Below are positions 19,786-29,140 of a stretch of 47,373 nt of DNA, in pieces. Source of the stretch: Amphimedon queenslandica. Its lineage: Eukaryota; Porifera; Demospongiae; Haplosclerida; Niphatidae. The translations under genes were made by a program, and so were the position numbers. Each line of letters opens with the position of its first letter. Within the stretch, counting starts at the first letter, position 1. The DNA lies in assembly GCF_000090795.2 (NCBI RefSeq), contig NW_003546401.1:105360-152732 (forward strand), given 5' to 3'. The notes under the pieces were generated by a model. The model was not told the origin of the DNA. It was given only the letters and a program-made list of their open reading frames with translations, and ran no database searches.

Positions 19786-20796
19786 ATGAAGATAATCATA
19801 GGATTCTTCTCTCTGTTCATCCTTACAGCAGCACTAAGTATAGAAACAGAATTTGGGCAATTTGAATCAGATCCATTTGGCTACAACATACAAGAATCAG
19901 GTCCTGATGAGCCATTAGATGATGACACTGAATTACAACAAGAAGCGCCATTAAAAGAAGAAATGGAGACACAGGAGGAACAAGAGGACACTGACAACAA
20001 TGAATTAGATGCGCAAGAAGGAAAGTGCAAAACGTATTCATCTTGTGCACATATCAAGAGAGAGAATCCCAACAGTCCATCAGGTACATATCTAATAACC
20101 ATTAACAACTGCAATACCCAAGTCTACTGTCACATGGGATCATTATGTGGCATTAAAGGAGGATGGACAAGACTAGGGAAACTGGATATGACAAAAAAGT
20201 CAGCTAAATGTCCTTCTTCACTTTGCACGGTAACACAAAGTGGTACTAGAATATGTACCAAGAATAAAGCTGGCTGTAACTCCGTAACAATTCCATCACA
20301 ACGTGTACCATATTCTCTGGTATGTGGACGGGTCAGAGGATATCAAAAATATACTTTGGACGCCTTTCGTTTTCACCAGTCATCCAGCATTAACTCACCT
20401 TATGTTGATGGAGTTAGCATCACACATGGTTCTCCTCGCAAACACATCTGGTCATTGGCAGCTGGCTATTCTGAGTTCACCAGAAATGTTCCTCATGGAT
20501 GTCCTTGTAATCATGGTGCCACAGTCAAGCCAGCACCATTTGTTGGGAATGATTTCTACTGTGAATCTGGCTTCAGTCATTGGCCACATAACCGCTTTGC
20601 TTTGTCTGATCCACTATGGGACAAGAAGCAATGTAGAGGACAAGAAGCACCATGCTGCAATCGCCCTCTTCTCCCTTGGTTTCGCAAGTCTATTGGATAT
20701 ACTACTGCTGATAATATTGAGATGAGGGTTTGCAGTGATCAAGATACGAATGATGAAAACATTGGAATTGATCAATATGAGTTTTATGTCATGTAG
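19786..20796 (+). CDS. Secreted half-fibrinogen / Cys-rich protein, member 3
   Basis: Single exon, 336 aa, same plan as member 2: signal peptide MKIIIGFFSLFILTAALS, acidic segment, fibrinogen-like start (SSCAHIKRENPNSPSGTYLI, GGWTRLGKLDM), then the Cys-rich domain with YVDGVSITHGSPRKHIW, CPCNHG, FVGNDFYCESG, SDPLWDKKQC, CCNRPLLPWF and DQYEFYVM. Differs from member 2 mainly in the fibrinogen-like part (SLCGIKGGW versus TLCGMRQGW) and in GFSHWPHNRF. No helical insert. Very similar DNA in the last two thirds indicates recent duplication or gene conversion. Confidence 0.85.
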   Translation: MKIIIGFFSLFILTAALSIETEFGQFESDPFGYNIQESGPDEPLDDDTELQQEAPLKEEMETQEEQEDTDNNELDAQEGKCKTYSSCAHIKRENPNSPSGTYLITINNCNTQVYCHMGSLCGIKGGWTRLGKLDMTKKSAKCPSSLCTVTQSGTRICTKNKAGCNSVTIPSQRVPYSLVCGRVRGYQKYTLDAFRFHQSSSINSPYVDGVSITHGSPRKHIWSLAAGYSEFTRNVPHGCPCNHGATVKPAPFVGNDFYCESGFSHWPHNRFALSDPLWDKKQCRGQEAPCCNRPLLPWFRKSIGYTTADNIEMRVCSDQDTNDENIGIDQYEFYVM

Positions 20797-21739
20797 ACAA
20801 GAAACAAAACAATTTTGAGTAGAAGTATAGCTAGTTTGGACATTTTATAGTAACTTTATAGTTAGTTTAGTTTTTTTTGTAGTGAATTTTTATAACAGAT
20901 TTAGTCAAATAATATTAACTTTACATTATTGGGTGCAATGACTGCAATCTACTTGGTAACTGCATGCAAGATGGTTCAAGCAGCCAATATAAAGGACTTT
21001 GGTATAATAAAAGGAGGGTGAGGGACAGGGTTTTCCTACAAAATTTAGCATTATGCTTCTTTTTAATGAATTTTTAAAGTTGTTCAAACTAGTTTTTGGC
21101 CAAAATTTATCACAAATTGATCAAAAAAAATTTCAATTTTATAACTTTTTTAGCTGTAGAAATTCTGATTAAATTTGGATTTTTAATAAGTTGCTTCATT
21201 TAATTGTTCAGTTTAAAACTCAATTACCACATAGACAAGAGTATCCATTAGTACAAAATATTAGTAGTACATGATGATCTATGCTATGATCATAATTGCT
21301 TTGAAATATTAAAGTTGATCTCAATTATTTGTGTATTAAAAGAGTATAAGGACCATACTAAGAAATAAGATGCATAATTATTCATCACAAATAGTAAATT
21401 TTGGCCAAATTTGCTGTGCATGGGATATAATTTTTATGGCAAAATCAGCTCTGAATTAGTAGTCTGGTAGCTAGCCCCTTGCAAAACTTGCAAAACCTAT
21501 ACATGCTATGCAAGGGCTGGTTACCACACTACTAAGTTTCTACATCATTTAAATAGGTGCTCAGTAATTAGTGTTGATTTTTTGATGCTAATTATCATTA
21601 ATTTGAAGCTAGAAATTTCCATTAATTATCACTATAATTTAAACTTTCAGTATTATTTGTTGCTACTTGAACTATTTTCCTTGCATGCATTGCACCATTA
21701 ATGTTGATCAGTGTTATCTATTATGAATATTCACTACAA

Positions 21740-21860
21740 AAATGAAAAGAGACTAAACTAACTATAAAGTTACTATAATGTCCAAACTAGCTATACTTCT
21801 ACTCAAAAATCCTTTGTTTCTTGTCTACATGACATAAAACTCATATTAATCAATTCCAAT
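21740..21860 (-). pseudogene. Relic 3' end of an inverted cluster gene
   Basis: The last 12 codons (21860-21825, reading ...GID*YEFYVM-stop) plus the conserved 3' UTR of a cluster member on the minus strand. A CAA codon is now TAA. The rest of the gene is absent: at 21861 the sequence changes abruptly to the upstream region of member 4. It corresponds to member 5, which lies tail-to-tail after member 4. Confidence 0.85.
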
Positions 21861-22139
21861 AAAAAGGACTTTGGCACAATAGATGGAAGGTGAGAGCCTG
21901 CATGTGCAGAATTTACCTCAAAATTTTAGTACTTTGCTCAGCTTCTTGTTAATGGATGTTAAAGCTCTTGGTCTTAGGCCAAAATTTATCAAATTTTGAT
22001 TTATAATTTTTCCTGATACATATACATGTTCTTATTTTGTGTATAAAGGTTGAGTTTATTCCAATCAAATTTATATTTTTTGTGAATTTTTAAAGTTGCT
22101 TCGTATGCTATAATAAGGTTTGTCATACCTTATTCATTT

Positions 22140-22268
22140 TCTATCCTCTCCCTTGTCTGATCCCCTCTCTTTTTCCTGTATATTTTAACTTATGCTTGTG
22201 TATCTTTTCTCTTTCATTATAGGTCTACCAGCTGTATTGACTAGGAACATGATAGTACATGTATGTCA
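22140..22268 (+). pseudogene. LEPROT intron 5 / exon 6 fragment, copy 2
   Basis: TCCCTTGTCTGATCCCCTCT ... TATCTTTTCTCTTTCATTATAG then GTCTACCAGCTGTATTGACT, matching LEPROT 13440-13560. Exon-equivalent 22223-22254 carries ATG-to-TTG and an in-frame TAG (GCA AGG to ACT AGG region, depending on frame). Confidence 0.75.
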
Positions 22269-22568
22269 TGCCAATTAGAGATATGTTTTCTGTTTAAGTT
22301 TGGGATAATTCTGAACTATTTAAAGATTTTGTGTTGACAATATGTATAGATATTATTTCATGTTTCCCAAAGTATGTTTATTATATTAAAAATTTTTATG
22401 CCACAATAAACAGTGAAGATACACAAAGGTCACAAGGAAATCAAAACAAATAATGTACAGAAAGTATTATCAATTAATCTACAATCACAAATCAAAGTAT
22501 TTCTATTGTTAGTATTGTGACATATTTCAGTAAGACAAACAGATGCATGAATTCCTCTATTGCTAGAC

Positions 22569-22575
22569 TATAAAA
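22569..22575 (+). promoter_or_regulatory. TATA box of cluster gene 4
   Basis: GACTATAAAACTAGAGCATG, 58 bp before the ATG at 22627. Confidence 0.75.
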
Positions 22576-22626
22576 CTAGAGCATGAATTGCTAACACAAT
22601 TAGAGAAGTATACTCATACAATCATT

Positions 22627-24321
22627 ATGAAGATAATCGTTGGAATCTTCTCTCTGTTCATCCTTACAGCACTAGGCATGGAAACAGAATTTGGGCAATT
22701 TGAATCTGATCCATTTGGCTACAACATACAAGAATCAGATCCTGATGAGCCATTAGATGATGACACTGAGTTACAGCAAAAACCAGCACCAAAAGAAGAA
22801 ATGGAGACACAGGAGGAACAAGAGGACACTGACAACAAATTAGATGCTCAACAAGGAAGCTGTGTCTGCCAAAAAAAAGTTCAAAAAGTTATTCTCAAGT
22901 CTCTCCAGAGTTGCATTGATACTCTCAATGCTATTGACTCTTGTGCCGAGAGTAACAAAAAAGTAGCTGAGGAGAGTGTNNNNNNNNNNNNNNNNNNNNN
23001 NNNNNNNNNNNNNNNNNNNNNNNNNNNNNNNNNNNNNNNNNNNNNNNNNNNNNNNNNNNNNNNNNNNNNNNNNNNNNNNNNNNNNNNNNNNNNNNNNNNN
23101 NNNNNNNNNNNNNNNNNNNNNNNNNNNNNNNNNNNNNNNNNNNNNNNNNNNNNNNNNNNNNNNNNNNNNNNNNNNNNNNNNNNNNNNNNNNNNNNNNNNN
23201 NNNNNNNNNNNNNNNNNNNNNNNNNNNNNNNNNNNNNNNNNNNNNNNNNNNNNNNNNNNNNNNNNNNNNNNNNNNNNNNNNNNNNNNNNNNNNNNNNNNN
23301 NNNNNNNNNNNNNNNNNNNNNNNNNNNNNNNNNNNNNNNNNNNNNNNNNNNNNNNNNNNNNNNNNNNNNNNNNNNNNNNNNNNNNNNNNNNNNNNNNNNN
23401 NNNNNNNNNNNNNNNNNNNNNNNNNNNNNNNNNNNNNNNNNNNNNNNNNNNNNNNNNNNNNNNNNNNNNNNNNNNNNNNNNNNNNNNNNNNNNNNNNNNN
23501 NNNNNNNNNNNNNNNNNNNNNNNNNNNNNNNNNNNNNNNNNNNNNNNNNNNNNNNNNNNNNNNNNNNNNNNNNNNNNNNNNNNNNNNNNNNNNNNNNNNN
23601 NNNNNNNNNNNNNNNNNNNNNNNNNNNNNNNNNNNNNNNNNNNNNNNNNNNNNNNNNNNNNNNNNNNNNNNNNNNNNNNNNNNNNNNNNNNNNNNNNNNN
23701 NNNNNNNNNNNNNNGATGGTAAGTTCAGCTAAATGTCCTTCTTCACTTCGCATGGTAACACAAAGTGGTACTAGAATATGTACCAAGAATAAAGCTGGTT
23801 GTAACTCTGTATTAATCCCATCACAAGGTGTACCATATTCTATGGTATGTGGACGGGTCAGAGGATATCAAAAATATACTTTGGATGCCTTTCACCATCA
23901 CCAGTCATCCAAAATTGACTCGCATTATGTTGATGGAGTTAGCATCACACATGGCTCTCCTCGCAAACACATCTGGTCATTGGCAGCTGGTTATTCTGAG
24001 TCCATCAAAAATAATCACATCGGATGTCCTTGTAATAATGGTGCCAAAGTCAAACCTGCACCATTTGTTAAGAATGATTTCTACTGTGAATCAGGTTTCA
24101 GTCATGGGCCACAAAACCGCTTTGCTTTGTCTGATCCTCTTTGGGACAAGAAAAAATGTAGAGGACAAGAAGCACCATGCTGCAACCGCCCTCTTCTCCC
24201 TTGGTTTCACAAGCCTATTGGATATACTACTACTGATAACATTGAGATGAGGGTATGCAGTGATGAAGCAATAAATAATGAAAACATTGGAATTGATCAA
24301 TATGAGTTTTATGTCATGTAG
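22627..24321 (+). CDS. Secreted half-fibrinogen / Cys-rich protein with helical insert, member 4 (gapped)
   Basis: Signal peptide MKIIVGIFSLFILTALG, acidic segment, then a helical Cys-containing insert (CVCQKKVQKVILKSLQSC ...) up to 22979. 22980-23714 is unknown sequence. Coding resumes at MVSSAKCPSS with the Cys-rich domain to DQYEFYVM-stop. The frame is open on both sides and consistent across the 735 N. Member 5 has only 89 residues (267 nt) over the same interval, so the gap is longer than a simple homologue needs. The C-terminal half has more replacements than members 2, 3 and 5 (SSKIDSHYVDG, NNHIGCPCNNG, SDEAINNENIG). Confidence 0.75.
   Translation: MKIIVGIFSLFILTALGMETEFGQFESDPFGYNIQESDPDEPLDDDTELQQKPAPKEEMETQEEQEDTDNKLDAQQGSCVCQKKVQKVILKSLQSCIDTLNAIDSCAESNKKVAEESXXXXXXXXXXXXXXXXXXXXXXXXXXXXXXXXXXXXXXXXXXXXXXXXXXXXXXXXXXXXXXXXXXXXXXXXXXXXXXXXXXXXXXXXXXXXXXXXXXXXXXXXXXXXXXXXXXXXXXXXXXXXXXXXXXXXXXXXXXXXXXXXXXXXXXXXXXXXXXXXXXXXXXXXXXXXXXXXXXXXXXXXXXXXXXXXXXXXXXXXXXXXXXXXXXXXXXXXXXXXXXXXXXXXXXXXXXXXXXXXXXXXXXMVSSAKCPSSLRMVTQSGTRICTKNKAGCNSVLIPSQGVPYSMVCGRVRGYQKYTLDAFHHHQSSKIDSHYVDGVSITHGSPRKHIWSLAAGYSESIKNNHIGCPCNNGAKVKPAPFVKNDFYCESGFSHGPQNRFALSDPLWDKKKCRGQEAPCCNRPLLPWFHKPIGYTTTDNIEMRVCSDEAINNENIGIDQYEFYVM
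22980..23714. other. Assembly gap (735 N)
   Basis: Run of N inside cluster gene 4. Near-identical paralogues on both sides make this a likely repeat-induced assembly break. Confidence 1.
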
Positions 24322-25377
24322 ACAAGAAACAAAACAGTTTTGAGTAGAAGTATAGCTAGTTTGGACATTTTAGTTTTAGTAACTTTATAGTTAGTTTAGT
24401 CTCTTTTTTGTAGTGAATTTTCATGATAGATTTAATCAAATAATATTAACTTTACATTATTGGGTGCAATGTACTTGCAACTGCATGCAAAATGGTTCAA
24501 GTAGCTAATAATAAAGGACTTTTACACAATAAAAGGAGAGTGAGAGACAGGATTTTCTTATAAATTTTGGCATTATGCAGTTAATGAGTTTTTTAAGTTG
24601 CTTAAACTAGTTTTTGGCCAGAATTCATCAAAATTGATGAATTTTATAATTTTTGATGTTTTTATGTTGTAGAAAGTTTGAGCAGATTCTGATTGAATTT
24701 TGGATTTTTTATGAATTTTTAAAGTTGCTTCATTTTGTCATGGGAACTATAATTCCTCTAATTCTATCATTAATAATTGTTCAGTTTAACATACAATTAC
24801 CACATAGACAAGAGTACATTAGTACATAATACTGTACATGATGATCTATGCTATGACCATAATTGCTATAAAATATTAAAAGGTTATAAGGAACACACTA
24901 GGAAACAAGATGCATAATTATGCATCACAAACAGTCATTTTTGGCCAAATTTGCTGTGCATGCATGGGATATAATTTTGATCATAATCAACCCTGAATCA
25001 GTAGTCTGGTAGCCAGTCCCTTGCAAAACTTAGACATACTCTGCAGGACCTGGTTACCAGACTACTCGTAAGTTTCTACATCATTTAAATAGGTGCTCAG
25101 TAATTAGTGTTGATTTTTTCATGCTAATTATCATTAATTTATAGCTAGAAACTGTCATTAATTATCAGTATAATTTAAACTTTCAGTATTATTTGTTGCT
25201 ACTTGAATCATCTTCCATGCATGCATTGCATCCATTAATATTAATCAGTGTTATCTATTTTATCTATTATGAATATTGACTACAAAAGAAAAGAGACTAA
25301 AATAACTATAAAGTTGCTAAAATGTCCAAACTAGCTATATATCTATACTTCTACTCAATATATGTTTTTTTTCTTGT
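24322..25377. other. Tail-to-tail intergenic region between cluster genes 4 and 5
   Basis: Both ends carry the cluster 3' UTR, in opposite orientations (TATAGCTAGTTTGGACATTT near 24350; its complement near 25325). The middle has a degraded hAT-like repeat (24545-24735) and unique AT-rich sequence shared with 21200-21740. No gene. Confidence 0.6.
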
Positions 25378-26601
25378 CTACATGACATAAAACTCATATT
25401 GATCAATTCCAATGTTTTCATCATTTGTATCTTGATCACTGCATACCCTCATCTCAATATTATCAGCAGTAGTAAATCCAATAGACTTGCGAAACCAAGG
25501 GAGAAGTATGCGATTGCAGCATGGTGCTTCTTGTTCCCTACATTGCTTCTTGTCCCATAGTGGATCAGACAAAGAAAAGTGGTTTTGTGGCCCATGACTG
25601 AAACCAGATTCACAGTAAAAATCATTCCCAACAAATGGTGCTGGCTTGACTGTGGCACCATAATTACAAGGACATCCATAATGAACATTTTTGGTGGACT
25701 CAGAAAAACCAGCTGCCAATGACCAGATGTGTTTGCGAGGAGAACCATGTGTGATACTAACTCCATCAACATAAGGTGAGTTAATGCTGGATGACTGGTG
25801 ATGGTGAAAGGCATCCAAAGTATATTTTTGATATCCTCTGACCCGTCCACATACCATAGAATATGGTACACCTTGTGATGGGATTGATACGGAGTTACAA
25901 CCAGCTTTATTCTTGGTACATATTCTAGTACCACTTTGTATTACCATGTGAAGTGAAGAAGGACATTTAGCTGAACTTACCATCATATCCAGTTTCCCTA
26001 GTCTTGTCCATCCTCCTCCAACGCCACATAATGATCCCATGTCACAGTAGACTTGGATATTACGGTTGTTAATGGTTATGTGATACGTACCTGATTGACT
26101 GCTGGGATTGTCTTTCTTGATATCTGCACAAGATGAATACGTCTTCTTGCATGTTGTATAAGAAGATATTGCATCAGTGCAACTCTTGAGTGACTGTATT
26201 AGTTGATCGTTGACTTTATCTGAGCAGCTACATGATGACATAAGGCGTACACTCTCCTCAGCTACTTTTTTGTTACGCTTGGCACGAGATTCAATGGCAT
26301 TGAGAGTATCAATGCAACTCTGGAGGGACTTGAGAATAACTTTTTGGATATTATTTTGGCACACACAGCTTCCTTGTTCAGCTTCTAACTCATTGCCAAT
26401 GTCCTTTTGTTCCTCCTCTGCCTCCATTTCTTCTTTTAATGGTGCTTCTTGTTGTAGTTCAGTGTCATCGTCTGATGGCTCATCAGGATCTGATTCTTGT
26501 ATGTTGTAGCCCTTTGGATCTGATTCAAATTGCCCAAATTCTGTTTCCATGCCTAGTGCTGTAAGGATGAACAGAGAGAAGATTCCAACGATTATTTTCA
26601 T
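25378..26601 (-). CDS. Secreted half-fibrinogen / Cys-rich protein with helical insert, member 5
   Basis: Single exon, 407 aa, the only complete long-form member. Signal peptide and acidic segment (~1-70) are followed by a helical insert made of two related ~40-residue units: CVCQNNIQKVILKSLQSC IDTLNAI and CSCSDKVNDQLIQSLKSC TDAISS. Next come the fibrinogen-like start (SSCADIKKDNPSSQSGTYHI, VYCDMGSLCG, GGWTRLGKLDM) and the Cys-rich domain ending DQYEFYVM. The insert resembles a short coiled coil with paired Cys and may mediate oligomerisation (inference). An ATG|GTAAGT donor-like string lies at LDMMVSS. Inverted relative to members 1-4. The ATG at 26601 is shared with paralogues. Confidence 0.88.
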   Translation of the reverse strand: MKIIVGIFSLFILTALGMETEFGQFESDPKGYNIQESDPDEPSDDDTELQQEAPLKEEMEAEEEQKDIGNELEAEQGSCVCQNNIQKVILKSLQSCIDTLNAIESRAKRNKKVAEESVRLMSSCSCSDKVNDQLIQSLKSCTDAISSYTTCKKTYSSCADIKKDNPSSQSGTYHITINNRNIQVYCDMGSLCGVGGGWTRLGKLDMMVSSAKCPSSLHMVIQSGTRICTKNKAGCNSVSIPSQGVPYSMVCGRVRGYQKYTLDAFHHHQSSSINSPYVDGVSITHGSPRKHIWSLAAGFSESTKNVHYGCPCNYGATVKPAPFVGNDFYCESGFSHGPQNHFSLSDPLWDKKQCREQEAPCCNRILLPWFRKSIGFTTADNIEMRVCSDQDTNDENIGIDQYEFYVM

Positions 26602-26652
26602 AATGATTTTATGAGTATATTTCTCTATTTGTGCTAGCAATTTCTGCTCTAA

Positions 26653-26659
26653 TTTTATA
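26653..26659 (-). promoter_or_regulatory. TATA box of cluster gene 5
   Basis: GACTATAAAATTAGAGCAG on the minus strand, 52-58 bp before the ATG at 26601. Confidence 0.7.
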
Positions 26660-27048
26660 GTCTAGCCATAAAGAAAATCATGCATCTGTTTGTCTAAATA
26701 TGTCATAAAACTCACAATAAAATCTGTGATTGTAGAATGACAATACTTTCTGTACATTATTGATTTTGTTTTGATTTCTTTGTGGCCTTTGTGCATCTGT
26801 TACTATTTACAGTGGCATAAAATACACTTTGGGAAAGAGAAACAATATTCATACATTTTGTCAACAAAAATCTTCAGCATCAAATTATATGCATGGATTT
26901 AAAGATTAGAAAGATGACCATTATTTAATTTTTTATACTAAAAAAAGAGAAATTATATCAAGTTAGCAGAATCAGCAGATCAATACAAGACATTTTATTC
27001 AGGCACCTTACTAACGACTAACTAATGACAAAATAGAAAATCCATCAT
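26660..27048. other. Member 5 upstream block joined to a truncated pseudogene
   Basis: Minus-strand promoter block of member 5 (ATTCTACAATCACAG, TGTTGACAAAATG), similar to the other cluster promoters. It changes at ~27048 to the broken 3' end of member 6. No gene. Confidence 0.5.
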
Positions 27049-28074
27049 GGTTTTGTGGCCCATGACAAAAACCAGATTCACAGTAGAAATCATTCCCAAC
27101 AAATGGTGCTGGCTTAACTGTGGCACCATGATTACATGGACATCCTATAAAGGGATTATTTTTGGTGGACTCAGAATGGCCAGCTGCCAATGACCAGATG
27201 TGTTTGCGAGGCGAACCATGTGTGATACTAACTTCATCAACATAAGGTGAGTCAATGCTGGATGACTGGTGATGTCAAAAGGCATCCAAAGTATGTTTTC
27301 GATATCCTTTGACCCGTCCACACACCATCTAATATGGTACACCTTGTGATGGGATTGATACAGAGTTACAGTCAGCTTTATTCTTGGTACATATTCTATT
27401 TCCACTTTGTATTACCATGCAAAGTGAAGAAGGACATTTAGCTGAACTTACCATCATATCCAGTTTCCCTAGTCTGGTCCATCCTCCTCCAACACCACAT
27501 AATGTTCCCATGTCACAGTAGACTTGAATATTACGGTTGTTAATGGTTATGCGATATGTACTTGATTGACTGCTGGGATTGTCTTTCTTGATATCTGCAC
27601 AAGACGAATACGTCTTCTTGCATATTGTATAAGCAGATATTGCATTCGTGCAACTCTTGAGTGACTTTAATAGTTGATTGCTGACTTTATTTGAGCAGCC
27701 GCTACATGATGACATAAGGAGAACACTCTCCTCAACTAATTTTTTGTTATTTTTAGCACGAGATTCAATGGCATTGAGAGTATCAATGCAGCTTTGGAGT
27801 GACTTGAGAATAACTTTTTGAACATTTTTTGGCACACACAGCTTTTTTGTTGAGCATCTAATTTGTTGTGAGTGTCCTCTTGTTCCTCCTCTGCCTCCAT
27901 TTCTTTTTTCAATGGTGCTTCTTGTTGTAACTCAGTATCATCATCTGATGGCTCATCAGGATCTGATTCTTGCATGTTGTAGCCAAACGGATCAGATTCA
28001 AATTGCCCAAATTCTGTTTCCATGCCTAGCACTGTAAGGATGAACAGAGACAAGAATTCCCCGATGATTTTCAT
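27049..28074 (-). pseudogene. Broken cluster gene, member 6 (long form)
   Basis: Keeps promoter, signal peptide (MKIIGEFLSLFILTVLG), acidic segment, helical insert and fibrinogen-like part of member 5. It carries a one-base deletion in an A-run near 27829-27835, a nonsense codon at 27331-27329 (VPY-stop where paralogues have VPYSMV), a TGA at 27277-27275 (His in paralogues) and loss of the C-terminal ~75 codons at 27049. The residue count after the frameshift is otherwise well conserved, so inactivation looks recent. If the A-run deletion is an assembly error the reading frame still ends early. Confidence 0.88.
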
Positions 28075-28126
28075 AATGATTGTATGAGTACTTTTTCTGA
28101 TTGTGTTATAGCAATTCATGCTCTAG

Positions 28127-28133
28127 TTTTATA
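28127..28133 (-). promoter_or_regulatory. TATA box of pseudogene member 6
   Basis: GACTATAAAACTAGAGCATG on the minus strand, the same context as intact members. Confidence 0.7.
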
Positions 28134-28717
28134 GTCTAGCCATAGGGGAACTCATGCATGTGTTTGTTTAAATATGTCATAGAACTCACAATAAAATTTG
28201 GTCTTTTATTGTAGATTGATTATACTTTTTGTACATTATTGATGTGTCTTAATTTCCTTATGGCCTTTGTGTATCTTTACTGTTTACTGTGGCATAAAAT
28301 ATATTTAAAAAATTTCTGAATATGAAACAATATCCATACATTTTGTCAACAATAGTCTTCAGAATTAGCCAAAATTTTCAATAAGTATATTCCAGGTAAA
28401 CTACAATTATGTACCCAGATGGAAAGATCAGGAAGATGGCCATTATTTTTTTACTAAAAAAGAGAAGCTACATCAATTGAGTATGCAGAATCAGCAAATT
28501 CACTACATGACTAACATTCTAGTCAGACACCTAACTGATGATGAGATAGAATATGCATCAAGGAAAAGAGAGGGAAAAGCAAACAATGAAAGAAAAATAA
28601 ACAAAGAAAAAAGAGAAAGAAGAAGCAGAACCTAAGAGAGAGAACCCAATATAAACAAGCTATAGCTCAAAGAATCAAAAAATGAACTAATTACATTTTG
28701 TATTCTTGTCATTACAG
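28134..28717. other. Upstream block of member 6
   Basis: Reverse-oriented copy of the cluster upstream region, homologous to 16560-16990 and 14040-14330. Homology appears to stop near 28700. No gene. Confidence 0.5.
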
Positions 28718-29021
28718 CATGTAGATAATAATGAGCTGTTGTTTGTCTTTGAGAAGGTGTACTCAAAATTTCAATGTGTGTCTTGGGTTAAGAATCCCAA
28801 CCCCCAACAGGATATATCTGACAGACTTCGTTGATCACAAGGAACAGCTTGCAATTTGTATCTCAGGCCTGAAAAAATGTGGTCAAATTTTATATGGCAA
28901 CCCACTTAAACCTTATTTGCCTGAATCACTTTTTGCTGATTATAAAAAAGGAATTAACACAACGAATGCATCATTTGCTAAGCTGTTTGCTGATATTTTG
29001 GCTGTTGATTTATTAGACTGA
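28718..29021 (+). pseudogene. Possible frameshifted coding fragment
   Basis: After an acceptor-like TTGTCATTACAG, one frame is open for 39 codons (ELLFVFEKVYSKFQCVSW...) to a TGA at 28832-28834. Another frame takes over from ~28806 (YLTDFVDHKEQLAIC ... FADILAVDLLD) and stops at 29021. The composition looks protein-coding in both parts, so one indel near 28806-28820 in an old exon would explain it. Family not recognised. Convergent with the SLC49 gene. Confidence 0.35.
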
Positions 29022-29140
29022 TGTGTTTTTAAATTGAAATTTAATTGTGGTCATTATGATTATTACAGCTGGGGCACCCCAGATATCACTTTTAATAATA
29101 ATAATAATAATGATAAAAAGAAACAATTTAGTGTCTATTT

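Larger units (their letters stand above)
20797..22568. other. Intergenic region between cluster genes 3 and 4
   Basis: 20797-21860 is colinear with 24322-25411 downstream of member 4, so both were part of one duplicated segment. It contains a truncated hAT-like repeat (~21020-21200) and ends in a relic inverted gene end (21740-21860). 21865-22120 is another AT-rich repeat copy, followed by a LEPROT fragment (22140-22268) and the shared promoter block. Confidence 0.6.
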
